Part shown: positions 24,061-36,789 of the stretch, in pieces
How the letters are laid out: every line of letters starts with the position of its first letter
Position numbering within the stretch: position 1 is the stretch's first letter
NCBI RefSeq assembly: GCF_910594005.1
Contig: NC_057827.1
Location: 1,426,001 to 1,490,000 of the forward strand
Length of the DNA: 64,000 nucleotides
Reading direction: 5' to 3'
Source of the DNA: Cervus elaphus
Taxonomy: Eukaryota > Chordata > Mammalia > Artiodactyla > Cervidae
Translations under genes and position numbers: made by a program
Notes under the pieces: model-generated
Databases searched by the model: none
What the model saw: only the letters and a program-made list of their open reading frames with translations
Told to the model about the DNA's origin: nothing

Positions 24061-24856
24061 TAAGGTGGTATTCCTCTGGAGTCGAAGCCAGGGAGTAACC
24101 TCTCATCTCGAGTTGATTTTTGGCCCACGGAGCTCTTTCGTGTTGCTACAGTGACCTCAGGATCCCTCTAGCCTTGAAACAGTGTTCTTGGGGTTTCTCT
24201 GGAGTGCCATCAAGGAAATCAAGGCTCCTTTCATGTGTGATGTGCAACACGGAATTGCTCTGCACGCAGTGCAGGGGAATCGGGCCTCATCTCGCGGCGA
24301 GGGGGAAGTCTCATGGTTTTTCTCGAGTTGCGGCGGGAACCTGGGGTATATTCTCGAGTTACGACGGGAATGGCCCTTCCACCCACGTGTTTCTTCAGCG
24401 ACGTCAGGACTCCTGCCTAGTTGCGAGGGAAAACTCTGGATTCTCCTCGAGTCTTTTCAGGGCAATTGGGACGCCTCTCCAGCTGAGGCGGGAGACCAAG
24501 TGTCCCTTTCCAAGTGCCACAGGAATCCTGGGACTCCTATCAAGTTTCACGAGGAGTCAGGCATCGTCTCCTTTGGAGGCACTGATCTCCGCGTACCTCT
24601 GGAGTTTTCAAAGGATGTGAGGCTATCGGTCGCGATGAGGTGGGGAACTAAGTCTTTCTCTGTGCTTTCCCCAGGGGATTCAGACATCCTTTCGTCCTGG
24701 GAGATGCAAGACGAGCCTGCATTGAAGTCACTGCAGGGATATCCCGCCTTATTTCGAGTCAGGGCATCGCGGTGTCCATTCCACTTGAGGCCGCAAACTC
24801 AGGGTCCCTCTCACATACCTAGAGCTGAGAGAAGCCTCCTCTTGAGGTGCTTGTGG
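24061..24856 (+). repeat. Monomer 31, type D, TTCCCC subtype
   Basis: Linker GGGAGTAACC. D with GACGGGAATGG, GGGAAAACTCTGG, GTCTTTTCAGG, GCTTTCCCCAGG and GATATCCCGCC. Confidence 0.9.
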
Positions 24857-25652
24857 TAAGGTGGTATTCCTCTGGAGACGAATCCAGGGACTAACCTCTC
24901 TTTTCGAGTTGATTTTTGGTCCACAGAGTTCTTTCGTGTTGCTACAGTGACCTCAGGATCCCTCTATCCTTGAAACAGTGTTCTTGGGGTTTCTCTGGAG
25001 TGCCATCAAGGAAATCAAGGCTCCTTTCATGTGTGATGTGCAACACGGAATTGCTCTGCACGCAGTACAGGGGAATCGGGCCTCATCTCGCATCGAGGGG
25101 GAAGTCTCATGGTTTTTCTCGAGTTGCGGCGGGAACCTGGGGTATATTCTCGAGTTACGACGGGGATGGCCCTTCCACCCACGTGTTTGTTCAGCCACGT
25201 CAGGATTCCTGCCTAGTTGCGAGGTACAACTCGGGATTCTCCTCGAGGCTTGGCAGGGCAATTGGAACGCCTCTCCAGCTGAGGCGGGAGAACAAGTGTC
25301 CCTTTCCACGTGCCACAAGAATCCTGGAACTCCTATCAAGTTTCACGAGGAGTCAGGCATTGTCTCCTTTGGAGGCACTGATCTCCGCGTACCTCTGGAG
25401 TTTTTAAAGGATGTGAGGCCTCCGGTCGCGATGAAGTGGGGAACTAGGTGTTTCTCTGTGGTCTCCACAGGGGATTCAGACATCCTTTCTTCTTGGGAGA
25501 TGCAAGACGAGCCTGCATTGAAGTCACTGCAGGGATATCCGGCCTTATTTCGAGTCAGGGCATCGCGGTGTCCATTCCACTTGAGGCCGCAAACTCAGGA
25601 TCCCTCTCACATATCTGGAGCTGAGAGAAGCCTCCTCTTGAGGTGCTTGTGG
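24857..25652 (+). repeat. Monomer 32, type A variant
   Basis: A with B-like CAACACGG. Private GGATTCCTGCC, GAGGTACAAC, GGGAGAACAAG, CTGGAACTCC, GTTTTTAAAGG, ATGAAGTGG and CATATCTGGAGC. Confidence 0.9.
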
Positions 25653-26447
25653 TAAGGTGGTATTCCTCAGGAGTCGAAGCCAGGGACTAACCTCTCATCT
25701 CGTGTTGATTCTTGGTCCACGGAGCTCTTTCGTGTTGCTACAGTGACCTCAGGATCCCTCTAGCCTTGCAACAGTGTTCTTGGGGTTTCTCTGGAGTGCC
25801 ATCAAGGAAATCAAGGCTCCTTTCATGTGTGATGTGCAACACGGAATTGCTCTGCATGCAGTGCAGGGGAATCGGGCCTCATCTCGCGGCGAGGGGGAAT
25901 TCTCATGGTTTTTTCGAGTTGCGGCGGGAACCTGGGGTATATTCTCGAGTTACGACAGGGATGGCCCTTCCACACACGTGTGTGTTCAGCCATGTCAGGA
26001 TTCCTGCCTAGTTGCGAGGGACAACTCGGGATTCTCCTCGAGGCTTTGCAGGGCAATTGGGACGCCTCTCCAGCTGAGACGGGAGACCAAGAGTCCCTTT
26101 CCACGTGCCACAGGAATCCTGGGTCTCTTATCAAGTTTCACGAGGAGTCAGGCATCGTCTCCTTTGGAGGCACTGATCTCCGCATACCTCTGGAGTTTTC
26201 AAAGGATTTGAGGCCTCCTGTCGCGATGAGGTGGGGAACTAGGTCTTTCTCTGTGGTCTCCACAGGGGATTCAGACATCCTTTCATCTTGGGAGATGCAA
26301 GACGAGCCTGCATTCCAGTCACTGCAGGGATATCCGGCCTTATTTCGAGTCAGGGCATCGCGGTGTCCATTCCACTTGAGGCCGCAAACTCAGGGTCCCT
26401 CTCACATACCTAGAGCTGAGAGAAGCCTCCTCTTGAGGTGCTTGTGG
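25653..26447 (+). repeat. Monomer 33, type B variant
   Basis: B with CTTGCAACAG, GCATGCAGTG, GGGAATTCTC and CCAAGAGTCC. One base is missing in GGTTTTTTCGAG near 25913 (795 bp). Confidence 0.9.
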
Positions 26448-27242
26448 TAAGGTGGTATTCCTCTGGAGTCGAAGCCAGGGACTAACCTCTCATCTCGTGT
26501 TGATTCTTGGTCCACGGAGCTCTTTCGTGTTGCTACAGTGACCTCAGGATCCCTCTAGCCTTGAAACAGTGTTCTTGGGTTTTCTCTGGAGTGCCATGAA
26601 GGAAATCAAGGCTCCTTTCATGTGTGATGTGCAACACAGAATTGCTCTGCACGCAGTGCAGGGGAATCGGGCCTCATCTCGCGGCGAGGGGGAAGTCTCA
26701 TGGTTTTTCTCGAGTTGCGGCGGGAACCTGGGGTATATTCTCGAGTTACGACGGGGATGGCCCTTCCACACACGTGTTTGTTCAGCCACGTCAGGACTCT
26801 TGCTAGTTGCGAGACACAACTCGGGATTCTCCTCGAGGCTTGGCAAGGCAATTGGGACGCCTCTCCAGCTGAGGCGGGAGACCAAGGGTCCCTTTCCACG
26901 TGCCACAGGAATCCTGGGACTCCTATCAAGTTTCACGAGGAGTCAGGCATCGTCTCCTTTGGAGGCACTGATCTCCGCGTACCTCTGGAGTTTTCAAAGG
27001 ATGTGAGGCCTCCGGTCGCGATGAGGTGGGGAACTAGGTCTTTCTCTGTGGTCTCCACAGGGGATTCAGACATCCTTTCATCTTGTGAGATGCAAGACGA
27101 GCCTGCATTCAAGTCACTGCAGGGATATCCAGCCTTATTTCGCGTCAGGGCATCGCGGTGTCCATTCCACTTGAGGCCGCAAACTCAGGGTCCCTCTCAC
27201 ATACCTAGAGCTGAGAGAAGCCTCCTCTTGAGGTGCTTGTGA
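26448..27242 (+). repeat. Monomer 34, B-like linker / type C, 1-bp deletion subtype
   Basis: Linker TTGATTCTTGG, C body with CTTGCTAGTTGCG (795 bp). Private CTTGGGTTTTCTC and CTTGTGAGATG; its right end reads CTTGTGATAAGG. Confidence 0.88.
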
Positions 27243-28038
27243 TAAGGTGGTATTCCTCTGGAGTCGAAGCCAGGGAGTAACCTCTCATCTCGAGTTGATT
27301 TTTGGCCCACGGAGCTCTTTCGTGTTGCTACAGTGACCTCAGGATCCCTCTAGCCTTGAAACAGTGTTCTTGGGGTTTCTCTGGAGTGCCATCAAGGAAA
27401 TCAAGGCTCCTTTCATGTGTGATGTGCAACACAGAATTGCTCTGCACGCAGTGCAGGGGAATCGGGCCTCATCTCGCGGCGAGGGGGAAGTCTCATGGTT
27501 TTTCTCGAGTTGCGGCGGGAACCTGGGGTATATTCTCGAGTTACGACGGGGATGGCCCTTCCACCCACGTGTTTCTTCAGCGACGTCAGGACTCCTGCCT
27601 AGTTGCGAGGGACAACTCTGGATTCTCCTCGAGGCTTTTCAGGGCAATTGGGACGCCTCTCCAGCTGAGGCGGGAGACCAAGTGTCCCTTTCCAAATGCC
27701 ACAGGAATCCTGGGACTCCAATCAAGTTTCACGAGGAGTCAGGCATCGTCTCCTTTGGAGGCACTGATCTCCGCGTACCTCTGGAGTTTTCAAAGGATGT
27801 GAGGCTATCGGTCGCGATGAGGTGGGGAACTAAGTCTTTCTCTGTGCTTTCCCCAGGGGATTCAGACATCCTTTCGTCCTGGGAGATGCAAGACGAGCCT
27901 GCATTGAAGTCACTGCAGGGATATCCGGCCTTATTTCGAGTCAGGGCATCGCGGGGTCCATTCCACTTGAGGCCGCAAACTCAGGGTCCCTCTCACATAC
28001 CTAGAGCTGAGAGAAGCCTCCTCTTGAGGTGCTTGTGG
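27243..28038 (+). repeat. Monomer 35, type D, TTCCCC subtype
   Basis: GGGAGTAACC linker. D body starting with CAACACAGAATTG (a C mark), then GGCTTTTCAGG, CCAAATGCC, ACTCCAATC and GCGGGGTCC. Confidence 0.88.
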
Positions 28039-28834
28039 TAAGGTGGTATTCCTCTGGAGACGAATCCAGGGACTAACCTCTCTTTTCGAGTTGATTTTTG
28101 GTCCACAGAGTTCTTTCGTGTTGCTACAGTGACCTCAGGATCCCTCTATCCTTGAATCAGTGTTCTTGGGGTTTCTCTGGAGTGCCATCAAGGAAATCAA
28201 GGCTCCTTTCATGTGTGATGTGCAACACGGAATTGCTCTGCATGCAGTGCAGGGGAATCGGGCCTCATCTCGCGGCGAGGGGGAATTCTCATGGTTTTTC
28301 TCGAGTTGCGGCGGGAACCTGGGGTATATTCTCGAGTTACGACGGGGATGGCCCTTCCACACACGTGTGTGTTCAGCCATGTCAGGACTCCTGCCTAGTT
28401 GCGAGGGACAACTCGGGATTCTCCTCGAGGCTTTGCAGGGCAATTGGGACGCCTCTCCAGCTGAGACGGGAGACCAAGAGTCCCTTTCCACGTGCCACAG
28501 GAATCCTGGGTCTCCTATCAAGTTTCACGAGGAGTCAGGCATCGTCTCCTTTGGAGGCACTGATCTCCGCATACCTCTGGAGTTTTCAAAGGATTTGAGG
28601 CCTCCTGTCGCGATGAGGTGGGGAACTAGGTCTTTCTCTGTGGTCTCCACAGGGGATTCAGACACCCTTTCGTCTTGGGCGATGCAAGACGAGCCTGCAT
28701 TCCAGTCACTGCAGGGATATCCGGCCTTATTTCGAGTCAGGGCATCGCGGTGTCCATTCCACTTGAGGCCGCAAACTCAGGGTCCCTCTCACATACCTAG
28801 AGCTGAGAGAAGCCTCCTCTTGAGGTGCTTGTGG
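28039..28834 (+). repeat. Monomer 36, chimera A linker / B body
   Basis: A linker through CTCTATCCTTGAATCAG, then B (GCATGCAGTG, GGGAATTCTC, CTGAGACGG). Private CTTGGGCGATG. Confidence 0.9.
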
Positions 28835-29629
28835 TAAGGTGGTATTCCTCTGGAGTCGAAGCCAGGGAGTAACCTCTCATCTCGAGTTGATTTTTGGCCC
28901 ACGGAGCTCTTTCGTGTTGCTACAGTGACCTCAGGATCCCTCTAGCCTTGAAACAGTGTTCTTGGGGTTTCTCTGGAGTGCCATCAAGGAAATCAAGGCT
29001 CCTTTCATGTGTGATGTGCAACACAGAATTGCTCTGCACGCAGTGCAGGGGAATCGGGCCTCATCTCGCGGCGACGGGGAAGTCTCATGGTTTTTCTCGA
29101 GTTGCGGCGGGAACCTGGGGTATATTCTCGAGTTACGACGGGGATGGCCCTTCCACACACGTGTTTGTTCAGCCACGTCAGGACTCTTGCTAGTTGCGAG
29201 ACAAAACTCGGGATTCTCCTCGAGGCTTGGCAAGGCAATTGGGACGCCTCTCCAGCTGAGGCGGGAGACCAAGGGTCCCTTTCCACGTGCCACAGGAATC
29301 CTGGGACTCCTATCAAGTTTCACGAGGAGTCAGGCATCGTCTCCTTTGGAGGCACTGATCTCCGCGTACCTCTGGAGTTTTCAAAGGATGTGAGGCCTCC
29401 GGTCGCGATGAGGTGGGGAACTAGGTCTTTCTCTGTGGTCTCCACAGGGGATTCAGACATCCTTTCATCTTGGGAGATGCAAGACGAGCCTGCATTCAAG
29501 TCACTGCAGGGATATCCAGCCTTATTTCGCATCAGGGCATCGCGGTGTCCATTCCACTTGAGGCCGCAAACTCAGGGTCCCTCTCACATACCTAGAGCTG
29601 AGAGAAGCCTCCTCTTGAGGTGCTTGTGG
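28835..29629 (+). repeat. Monomer 37, type C (copy of monomer 30)
   Basis: Identical by eye to monomer 30 from 28872 on; the linker before that is the GGGAGTAACC form. 795 bp. Confidence 0.9.
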
Positions 29630-30425
29630 TAAGGTGGTATTCCTCTGGAGTCGAAGCCAGGGAGTAACCTCTCATCTCGAGTTGATTTTTGGCCCACGGA
29701 GCTCTTTCGTGTTGCTACAGTGACCTCAGGATCCCTCTAGCCTTGAAACAGTGTTCTTGGGGTTTCTCTGGAGTGCCATCAAGGAAATCAAGGCTCCTTT
29801 CATGTGTGATGTGCAACACGGAATTGCTCTGCACGCAGTGCAGGGGAATCGGGCCTCATCTCGCGGCGAGGGGGAAGTCTCATGGTTTTTCTCGAGTTGC
29901 GGCGGGAACCTGGGGTATATTCTCGAGTTACGACGGGAATGGCCCTTCCACCCACGTGTTTCTTCAGCGACGTCAGGACTCCTGCCTAGTTGCGAGGGAA
30001 AACTCTGGATTCTCCTCGAGTCTTTTCAGGGCAATTGGGACGCCTCTCCAGCTGAGGCGGGAGACCAAGTGTCCCTTTCCAAGTGCCACAGGAATCCTGG
30101 GACTCCTATCAAGTTTCACGAGGAGTCAGGCATCGTCTCCTTTGGAGGCACTGATCTCCGCGTACCTCTGGAGTTTTCAAAGGATGTGAGGCTATCTGTC
30201 GCGATGAGGTGGGGAACTAAGTCTTTCTCTGTGCTTTCCCCAGGGGATTCAGACATCCTTTCGTCCTGGGAGATGCAAGACGAGCCTGCATTGAAGTCAC
30301 TGCAGGGATATCCCGCCTTATTTCGAGTCAGGGCATCGCGGTGTCCATTCCACTTGAGGCCGCAAACTCAGGGTCCCTCTCACATACCTAGAGCTGAGAG
30401 AAGCCTCCTCTTGAGGTGCTTGTGG
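29630..30425 (+). repeat. Monomer 38, type D (copy of monomer 31)
   Basis: One difference from monomer 31 seen: T at 30197 (CTATCTGTCGCG) for G at 24628. Confidence 0.9.
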
Positions 30426-31221
30426 TAAGGTGGTATTCCTCTGGAGACGAATCCAGGGACTAACCTCTCTTTTCGAGTTGATTTTTGGTCCACAGAGTTC
30501 TTTCGTGTTGCTACAGTGACCTCAGGATCCCTCTATCCTTGAAACAGTGTTCTTGGGGTTTCTCTGGAGTGCCATCAAGGAAATCAAGGCTCCTTTCATG
30601 TGTGATGTGCAACACGGAATTGCTCTGCATGCAGTACAGGGGAATCGGGCCTCATCTCGCATCGAGGGGGAAGTCTCATGGTTTTTCTCGAGTTGCGGCG
30701 GGAACCTGGGGTATATTCTCGAGTTACGACGGGGATGGCCCTTCCACCCACGTGTTTGTTCAGCCACGTCAGGATTCCTGCCTAGTTGCGAGGTACAACT
30801 CGGGATTCTCCTCGAGGCTTGGCAGGGCAATTGGAACGCCTCTCCAGCTGAGGCGGGAGAACAAGTGTCCCTTTCCACGTGCCACAAGAATCCTGGAACT
30901 CCTATCAAGTTTCACGAGGAGTCAGGCATTGTCTCCTTTGGAGGCACTGATCTCCGCGTACCTCTGGAGTTTTTAAAGGATGTGAGGCCTCCGGTCGCGA
31001 TGAAGTGGGGAACTAGGTGTTTCTCTGTGGTCTCCACAGGGGATTCAGACATCCTTTCTTCTTGGGAGATGCAAGACGAGCCTGCATTGAAGTCACTGCA
31101 GGGATATCCGGCCTTATTTCGAGTCAGGGCATCGCGGTGTCCATTCCACTTGAGGCCGCAAACTCAGGATCCCTCTCACATATCTGGAGCTGAGAGAAGC
31201 CTCCTCTTGAGGTGCTTGTGG
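30426..31221 (+). repeat. Monomer 39, type A variant (copy of monomer 32)
   Basis: One difference from monomer 32 seen: T at 30630 (GCATGCAGTACAGG) for C at 25061. Confidence 0.9.
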
Positions 31222-32016
31222 TAAGGTGGTATTCCTCAGGAGTCGAAGCCAGGGACTAACCTCTCATCTCGTGTTGATTCTTGGTCCACGGAGCTCTTTC
31301 ATGTTGCTACAGTGACCTCAGGATCCCTCTAGCCTTGCAACAGTGTTCTTGGGGTTTCTCTGGAGTGCCATCAAGGAAATCAAGGCTCCTTTCATGTGTG
31401 ATGTGCAACACGGAATTGCTCTGCATGCAGTGCAGGGGAATCGGGCCTCATCTCGCGGCGAGGGGGAATTCTCATGGTTTTTTCGAGTTGCGGCGGGAAC
31501 CTGGGGTATATTCTCGAGTTACGACAGGGATGGCCCTTCCACACACGTGTGTGTTCAGCCATGTCAGGATTCCTGCCTAGTTGCGAGGGACAACTCGGGA
31601 TTCTCCTCGAGGCTTTGCAGGGCAATTGGGACGCCTCTCCAGCTGAGACGGGAGACCAAGAGTCCCTTTCCACGTGCCACAGGAATCCTGGGTCTCTTAT
31701 CAAGTTTCACGAGGAGTCAGGCATCGTCTCCTTTGGAGGCACTGATCTCCGCATACCTCTGGAGTTTTCAAAGGATTTGAGGCCTCCTGTCGCGATGAGG
31801 TGGGGAACTAGGTCTTTCTCTGTGGTCTCCACAGGGGATTCAGACATCCTTTCATCTTGGGAGATGCAAGACGAGCCTGCATTCCAGTCACTGCAGGGAT
31901 ATCCGGCCTTATTTCGAGTCAGGGCATCGCGGTGTCCATTCCACTTGAGGCCGCAAACTCAGGGTCCCTCTCACATACCTAGAGCTGAGAGAAGCCTCCT
32001 CTTGAGGTGCTTGTGG
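31222..32016 (+). repeat. Monomer 40, type B variant (copy of monomer 33)
   Basis: One difference from monomer 33 seen: A at 31301 (CTCTTTCATG) for G at 25732. Carries the same 1-bp deletion. Confidence 0.9.
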
Positions 32017-32811
32017 TAAGGTGGTATTCCTCTGGAGTCGAAGCCAGGGACTAACCTCTCATCTCGTGTTGATTCTTGGTCCACGGAGCTCTTTCGTGTT
32101 GCTACAGTGACCTCAGGATCCCTCTAGCCTTGAAACAGTGTTCTTGGGTTTTCTCTGGAGTGCCATGAAGGAAATCAAGGCTCCTTTCATGTGTGATGTG
32201 CAACACAGAATTGCTCTGCACGCAGTGCAGGGGAATCGGGCCTCATCTCGCGGCGAGGGGGAAGTCTCATGGTTTTTCTCGAGTTGCGGCGGGAACCTGG
32301 GGTATATTCTCGAGTTACGACGGGGATGGCCCTTCCACACACGTGTTTGTTCAGCCACGTCAGGACTCTTGCTAGTTGCGAGACACAACTCGGGATTCTC
32401 CTCGAGGCTTGGCAAGGCAATTGGGACGCCTCTCCAGCTGAGGCGGGAGACCAAGGGTCCCTTTCCACGTGCCACAGGAATCCTGGGACTCCTATCAAGT
32501 TTCACGAGGAGTCAGGCATCGTCTCCTTTGGAGGCACTGATCTCCGCGTACCTCTGGAGTTTTCAAAGGATGTGAGGCCTCCGGTCGCGATGAGGTGGGG
32601 AACTAGGTCTTTCTCTGTGGTCTCCACAGGGGATTCAGACATCCTTTCATCTTGTGAGATGCAAGACGAGCCTGCATTCAAGTCACTGCAGGGATATCCA
32701 GCCTTATTTCGCGTCAGGGCATCGCGGTGTCCATTCCACTTGAGGCCGCAAACTCAGGGTCCCTCTCACATACCTAGAGCTGAGAGAAGCCTCCTCTTGA
32801 GGTGCTTGTGA
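32017..32811 (+). repeat. Monomer 41, type C (copy of monomer 34)
   Basis: No difference from monomer 34 found by eye; same CTTGTGAGATG and CTTGTGATAAGG. Confidence 0.9.
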
Positions 32812-33607
32812 TAAGGTGGTATTCCTCTGGAGTCGAAGCCAGGGAGTAACCTCTCATCTCGAGTTGATTTTTGGCCCACGGAGCTCTTTCGTGTTGCTAC
32901 AGTGACCTCAGGATCCCTCTAGCCTTGAAACAGTGTTCTTGGGGTTTCTCTGGAGTGCCATCAAGGAAATCAAGGCTCCTTTCATGTGTGATGTGCAACA
33001 CAGAATTGCTCTGCACGCAGTGCAGGGGAATCGGGCCTCATCTCGCGGCGAGGGGGAAGTCTCATGGTTTTTCTCGAGTTGCGGCGGGAACCTGGGGTAT
33101 ATTCTCGAGTTACGACGGGGATGGCCCTTCCACCCACGTGTTTCTTCAGCGACGTCAGGACTCCTGCCTAGTTGCGAGGGACAACTCTGGATTCTCCTCG
33201 AGGCTTTTCAGGGCAATTGGGACGCCTCTCCAGCTGAGGCGGGAGACCAAGTGTCCCTTTCCAAATGCCACAGGAATCCTGGGACTCCAATCAAGTTTCA
33301 CGAGGAGTCAGGCATCGTCTCCTTTGGAGGCACTGATCTCCGCGTACCTCTGGAGTTTTCAAAGGATGTGAGGCTATCGGTCGCGATGAGGTGGGGAACT
33401 AAGTCTTTCTCTGTGCTTTCCCCAGGGGATTCAGACATCCTTTCGTCCTGGGAGATGCAAGACGAGCCTGCATTGAAGTCACTGCAGGGATATCCGGCCT
33501 TATTTCGAGTCAGGGCATCGCGGGGTCCATTCCACTTGAGGCCGCAAACTCAGGGTCCCTCTCACATACCTAGAGCTGAGAGAAGCCTCCTCTTGAGGTG
33601 CTTGTGG
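32812..33607 (+). repeat. Monomer 42, type D (copy of monomer 35)
   Basis: No difference from monomer 35 found by eye; same CCAAATGCC, ACTCCAATC and GCGGGGTCC. Confidence 0.9.
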
Positions 33608-34403
33608 TAAGGTGGTATTCCTCTGGAGACGAATCCAGGGACTAACCTCTCTTTTCGAGTTGATTTTTGGTCCACAGAGTTCTTTCGTGTTGCTACAGTG
33701 ACCTCAGGATCCCTCTATCCTTGAATCAGTGTTCTTGGGGTTTCTCTGGAGTGCCATCAAGGAAATCAAGGCTCCTTTCATGTGTGATGTGCAACACGGA
33801 ATTGCTCTGCATGCAGTGCAGGGGAATCGGGCCTCATCTCGCGGCGAGGGGGAATTCTCATGGTTTTTCTCGAGTTGCGGCGGGAACCTGGGGTATATTC
33901 TCGAGTTACGACGGGGATGGCCCTTCCACACACGTGTGTGTTCAGCCATGTCAGGACTCCTGCCTAGTTGCGAGGGACAACTCGGGATTCTCCTCGAGGC
34001 TTTGCAGGGCAATTGGGACGCCTCTCCAGCTGAGACGGGAGACCAAGAGTCCCTTTCCACGTGCCACAGGAATCCTGGGTCTCCTATCAAGTTTCACGAG
34101 GAGTCAGGCATCGTCTCCTTTGGAGGCACTGATCTCCGCATACCTCTGGAGTTTTCAAAGGATTTGAGGCCTCCTGTCGCGATGAGGTGGGGAACTAGGT
34201 CTTTCTCTGTGGTCTCCACAGGGGATTCAGACACCCTTTCGTCTTGGGCGATGCAAGACGAGCCTGCATTCCAGTCACTGCAGGGATATCCGGCCTTATT
34301 TCGAGTCAGGGCATCGCGGTGTCCATTCCACTTGAGGCCGCAAACTCAGGGTCCCTCTCACATACCTAGAGCTGAGAGAAGCCTCCTCTTGAGGTGCTTG
34401 TGG
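33608..34403 (+). repeat. Monomer 43, A/B chimera (copy of monomer 36)
   Basis: No difference from monomer 36 found by eye; same CTTGAATCAG and CTTGGGCGATG. Confidence 0.9.
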
Positions 34404-35199
34404 TAAGGTGGTATTCCTCTGGAGTCGAAGCCAGGGAGTAACCTCTCATCTCGAGTTGATTTTTGGCCCACGGAGCTCTTTCGTGTTGCTACAGTGACCT
34501 CAGGATCCCTCTAACCTTGAAACAGTGTTCTTGGGGTTTCTCTGGAGTGCCATCAAGGAAATCAAGGCTCCTTTCATGTGTGATGTGCAACACGGAATTG
34601 CTCTGCATGCAGTGCAGGGGAATCGGGCCTCATCTCGCGGCGAGGGGGAAGTCTCATGGTTTTTCTCGAGTTGCGGCGGGAACCTGGGGTATATTCTCGA
34701 GTTACGACGGGGATGGCCCTTCCACCCACGTGTTTCTTCAGCGACGTCAGGACTCCTGCCTAGTTGCGAGGGACAACTCTGGATTCTCCTCGAGGCTTTT
34801 CAGGGCAATTGGGACGCCTCTCCAGCTGAGGAGGGAGACCAAGTGTCCCTTTCCAAGTGCCACAGGAATCCTGGGACTCCTATCAAGTTTCACGAGGAGT
34901 CAGGCATCGTCTCCTTTGGAGGCACTGATCTCCGCGTACCTCTGGAGTTTTCAAAGGATGTGAGGCTATCGGTCGCGATGAGGTGGGGAACTAAGTCTTT
35001 CTCTGTGCTTTCCCCAGGGGATTCAGACATCCTTTGGTCCTGGGAGATGCAAGACGAGCCTGCATTGAAGTCACTGCAGGGATATCCGGCCTTATTTCGA
35101 GTCAGGGCATCGCGGTGTCCATTCCACTTGAGGCCGCAAACTCAGGGTCCCTCTCACATACCTAGAGCTGAGAGAAGCCTCCTCTTGAGGTGCTTGTGG
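34404..35199 (+). repeat. Monomer 44, type D, TTCCCC subtype
   Basis: GGGAGTAACC linker, CTCTAACCTTG, GCATGCAGTG, GAGGAGGGAGACC and CCTTTGGTCC. First monomer outside the 5569-bp repeat. Confidence 0.89.
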
Positions 35200-35994
35200 T
35201 AAGGTGGTATTCCTCTGGAGACGAATCCAGGGACTAACCTCTCTTTTCGAGTTGATTTTTGGTCCACAGAGTTCTTTCGTGTTGCTACAGTGACCTCAGG
35301 ATCCCTCTATCCTTGAAACAGTGTTCTTGGGGTTTCTCTGGAGTGCCATCAAGGAAATCAAGGCTCCTTTCATGTGTGATGTGCAAGACGGAATTGCTCT
35401 GCACGCAGTACAGGGGAATCGGGCCTCATCTCGCATCGAGGGGGAAGTCTCATGGTTTTTCTCGAGTTGCGGCGGGAACCTGGGGTATATTCTCGAGTTA
35501 CGACGGGGATGGCCCTTCCACCCACGTGTTTGTTCAGCCATGTCAGGATTCCTGCCTAGTTGCGAGGTACAACTCGGGATTCTCCTCGAGGCTTGGCAGG
35601 GCAATTGGAACGCCTCTCCAGCTGAGGCGGGAGACCAAGTGTCCCTTTCCACGTGCCACAAGAATCCTGGGACTCCTATCAAGTTTCACGAGGAGTCAGG
35701 CATCGTCTCCTTTGGAGGCACTGATCTCCGCGTACCTCTGGAGTTTTCAAAGGATGTGAGGCCTCCGGTCGCGATGAGGTGGGGAACTAGGTGTTTCTCT
35801 GTGGTCTCCACAGGGGATTCAGACATCCTTTCTTCTTGGGAGATGCAAGACGAGCCTGCATTCAATCACTGCAGGGATATCCGGCCTTATTTCGAGTCAG
35901 GGCATCGCGGTGTCCATTCCACTTGAGGCCGCAAACTCAGGATCCTTCTCACATACCTAGAGCTGAGTGAAGCCTCCTCTTGAGGTGCTTGTGG
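35200..35994 (+). repeat. Monomer 45, type A
   Basis: A with GCCATGTCAGGATTCC and GAGGTACAAC. One G is missing in CATTCAATCACTG near 35865 (795 bp). Also GATCCTTCTC and GAGTGAAGCC. Confidence 0.88.
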
Positions 35995-36789
35995 TAAGGT
36001 GGTGTTCCTCAGGAGTCGAAGCCAGGGACTAACCTCTCATCTCGTGTTGATTCTTGTCCACGGAGCTCTTTCGTGTTGCTACAGTGACCTCAGGATCCCT
36101 CTAGCCTTGAAACAGTGTTCTTGGGGTTTCTCTGGAGTGCCATCAAGGAAATCAAGGCTCCTTTCATGTGTGATGTGCAACACGGAATTGCTCTGCACGC
36201 AGTGCAGGGGAATTGGGCCTCATCTTGCGGTGAGGGGGAAGTCTCATGGTTTTTCTCGAGTTGCGGCGGGAACCTGGGGTATATTCTCGAGTTACGACGG
36301 GGATGGCCCTTCCACACACGTGTGTGTTCAGCCATGTCAGGACTCCTGCCTAGTTGCGAGGGACAACTCGGGATTCTCCTCGAAGCTTTGCAGGGCAATT
36401 GGGACCCCTCTCCAGCTGAGACGGGAGACCAACGGTCCCTTTCCACGTGCCACAGGAATCCTGGGTCTCCTATCAAGTTTCACGAGGAGTCAGGCATCGT
36501 TTCCTTTGGAGGCACTGATCTCCGCATACCTCTGGAGTTTTCAAAGGATTTGAGGCCTCCTGTCGCGATGAGGTGGGGAACTAGGTCTTTCTCTGTGGTC
36601 TCCACAGGGGATTCAGACACCCTTTCGTCTTGGGAGATGCAAGACGAGCCTGCATTGAAGTCACTGCAGGGATATCCGGCCTTATTTCGAGTCAGGGCAT
36701 CGCGGTGTCCATTCCACTTGAGGCCGCAAACTCAGGGTCCCTCTCACATACCTAGAGCTGAGAGAAGCCTCCTCTTGAGGTGCTTGTGG
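35995..36789 (+). repeat. Monomer 46, type B with D-like end
   Basis: Linker GGTGTTCCTC with a 1-bp deletion in CTTGTCCACGG near 36056. B body with ATCTTGCGGTG, GACCCCTC and CAACGGTCC. The right end has CATTGAAG. Confidence 0.87.

Larger units (their letters stand above)
23303..28871 (+). repeat. Seven-monomer block, copy 1 (5569 bp)
   Basis: Monomers 30-36 in the order C-D-A-B-C-D-(A/B). The left limit is set by CGAAACAAGGGAC at about 23289-23301, which the other copy lacks. Confidence 0.92.
28872..34440 (+). repeat. Seven-monomer block, copy 2 (5569 bp)
   Basis: Directly abuts copy 1. I found three differences, at 30197, 30630 and 31301. The match could extend to 34513, where CTCTAACC appears. 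Confidence 0.92.

Noticed and set aside
23303..34440. Assembly artefact as the explanation of the near-identical blocks
   Set aside because: Not fully excluded. The copies differ at three sites and have different flanking linkers (GGGACTAACC versus GGGAGTAACC), which fits a real duplication better than a repeated contig.
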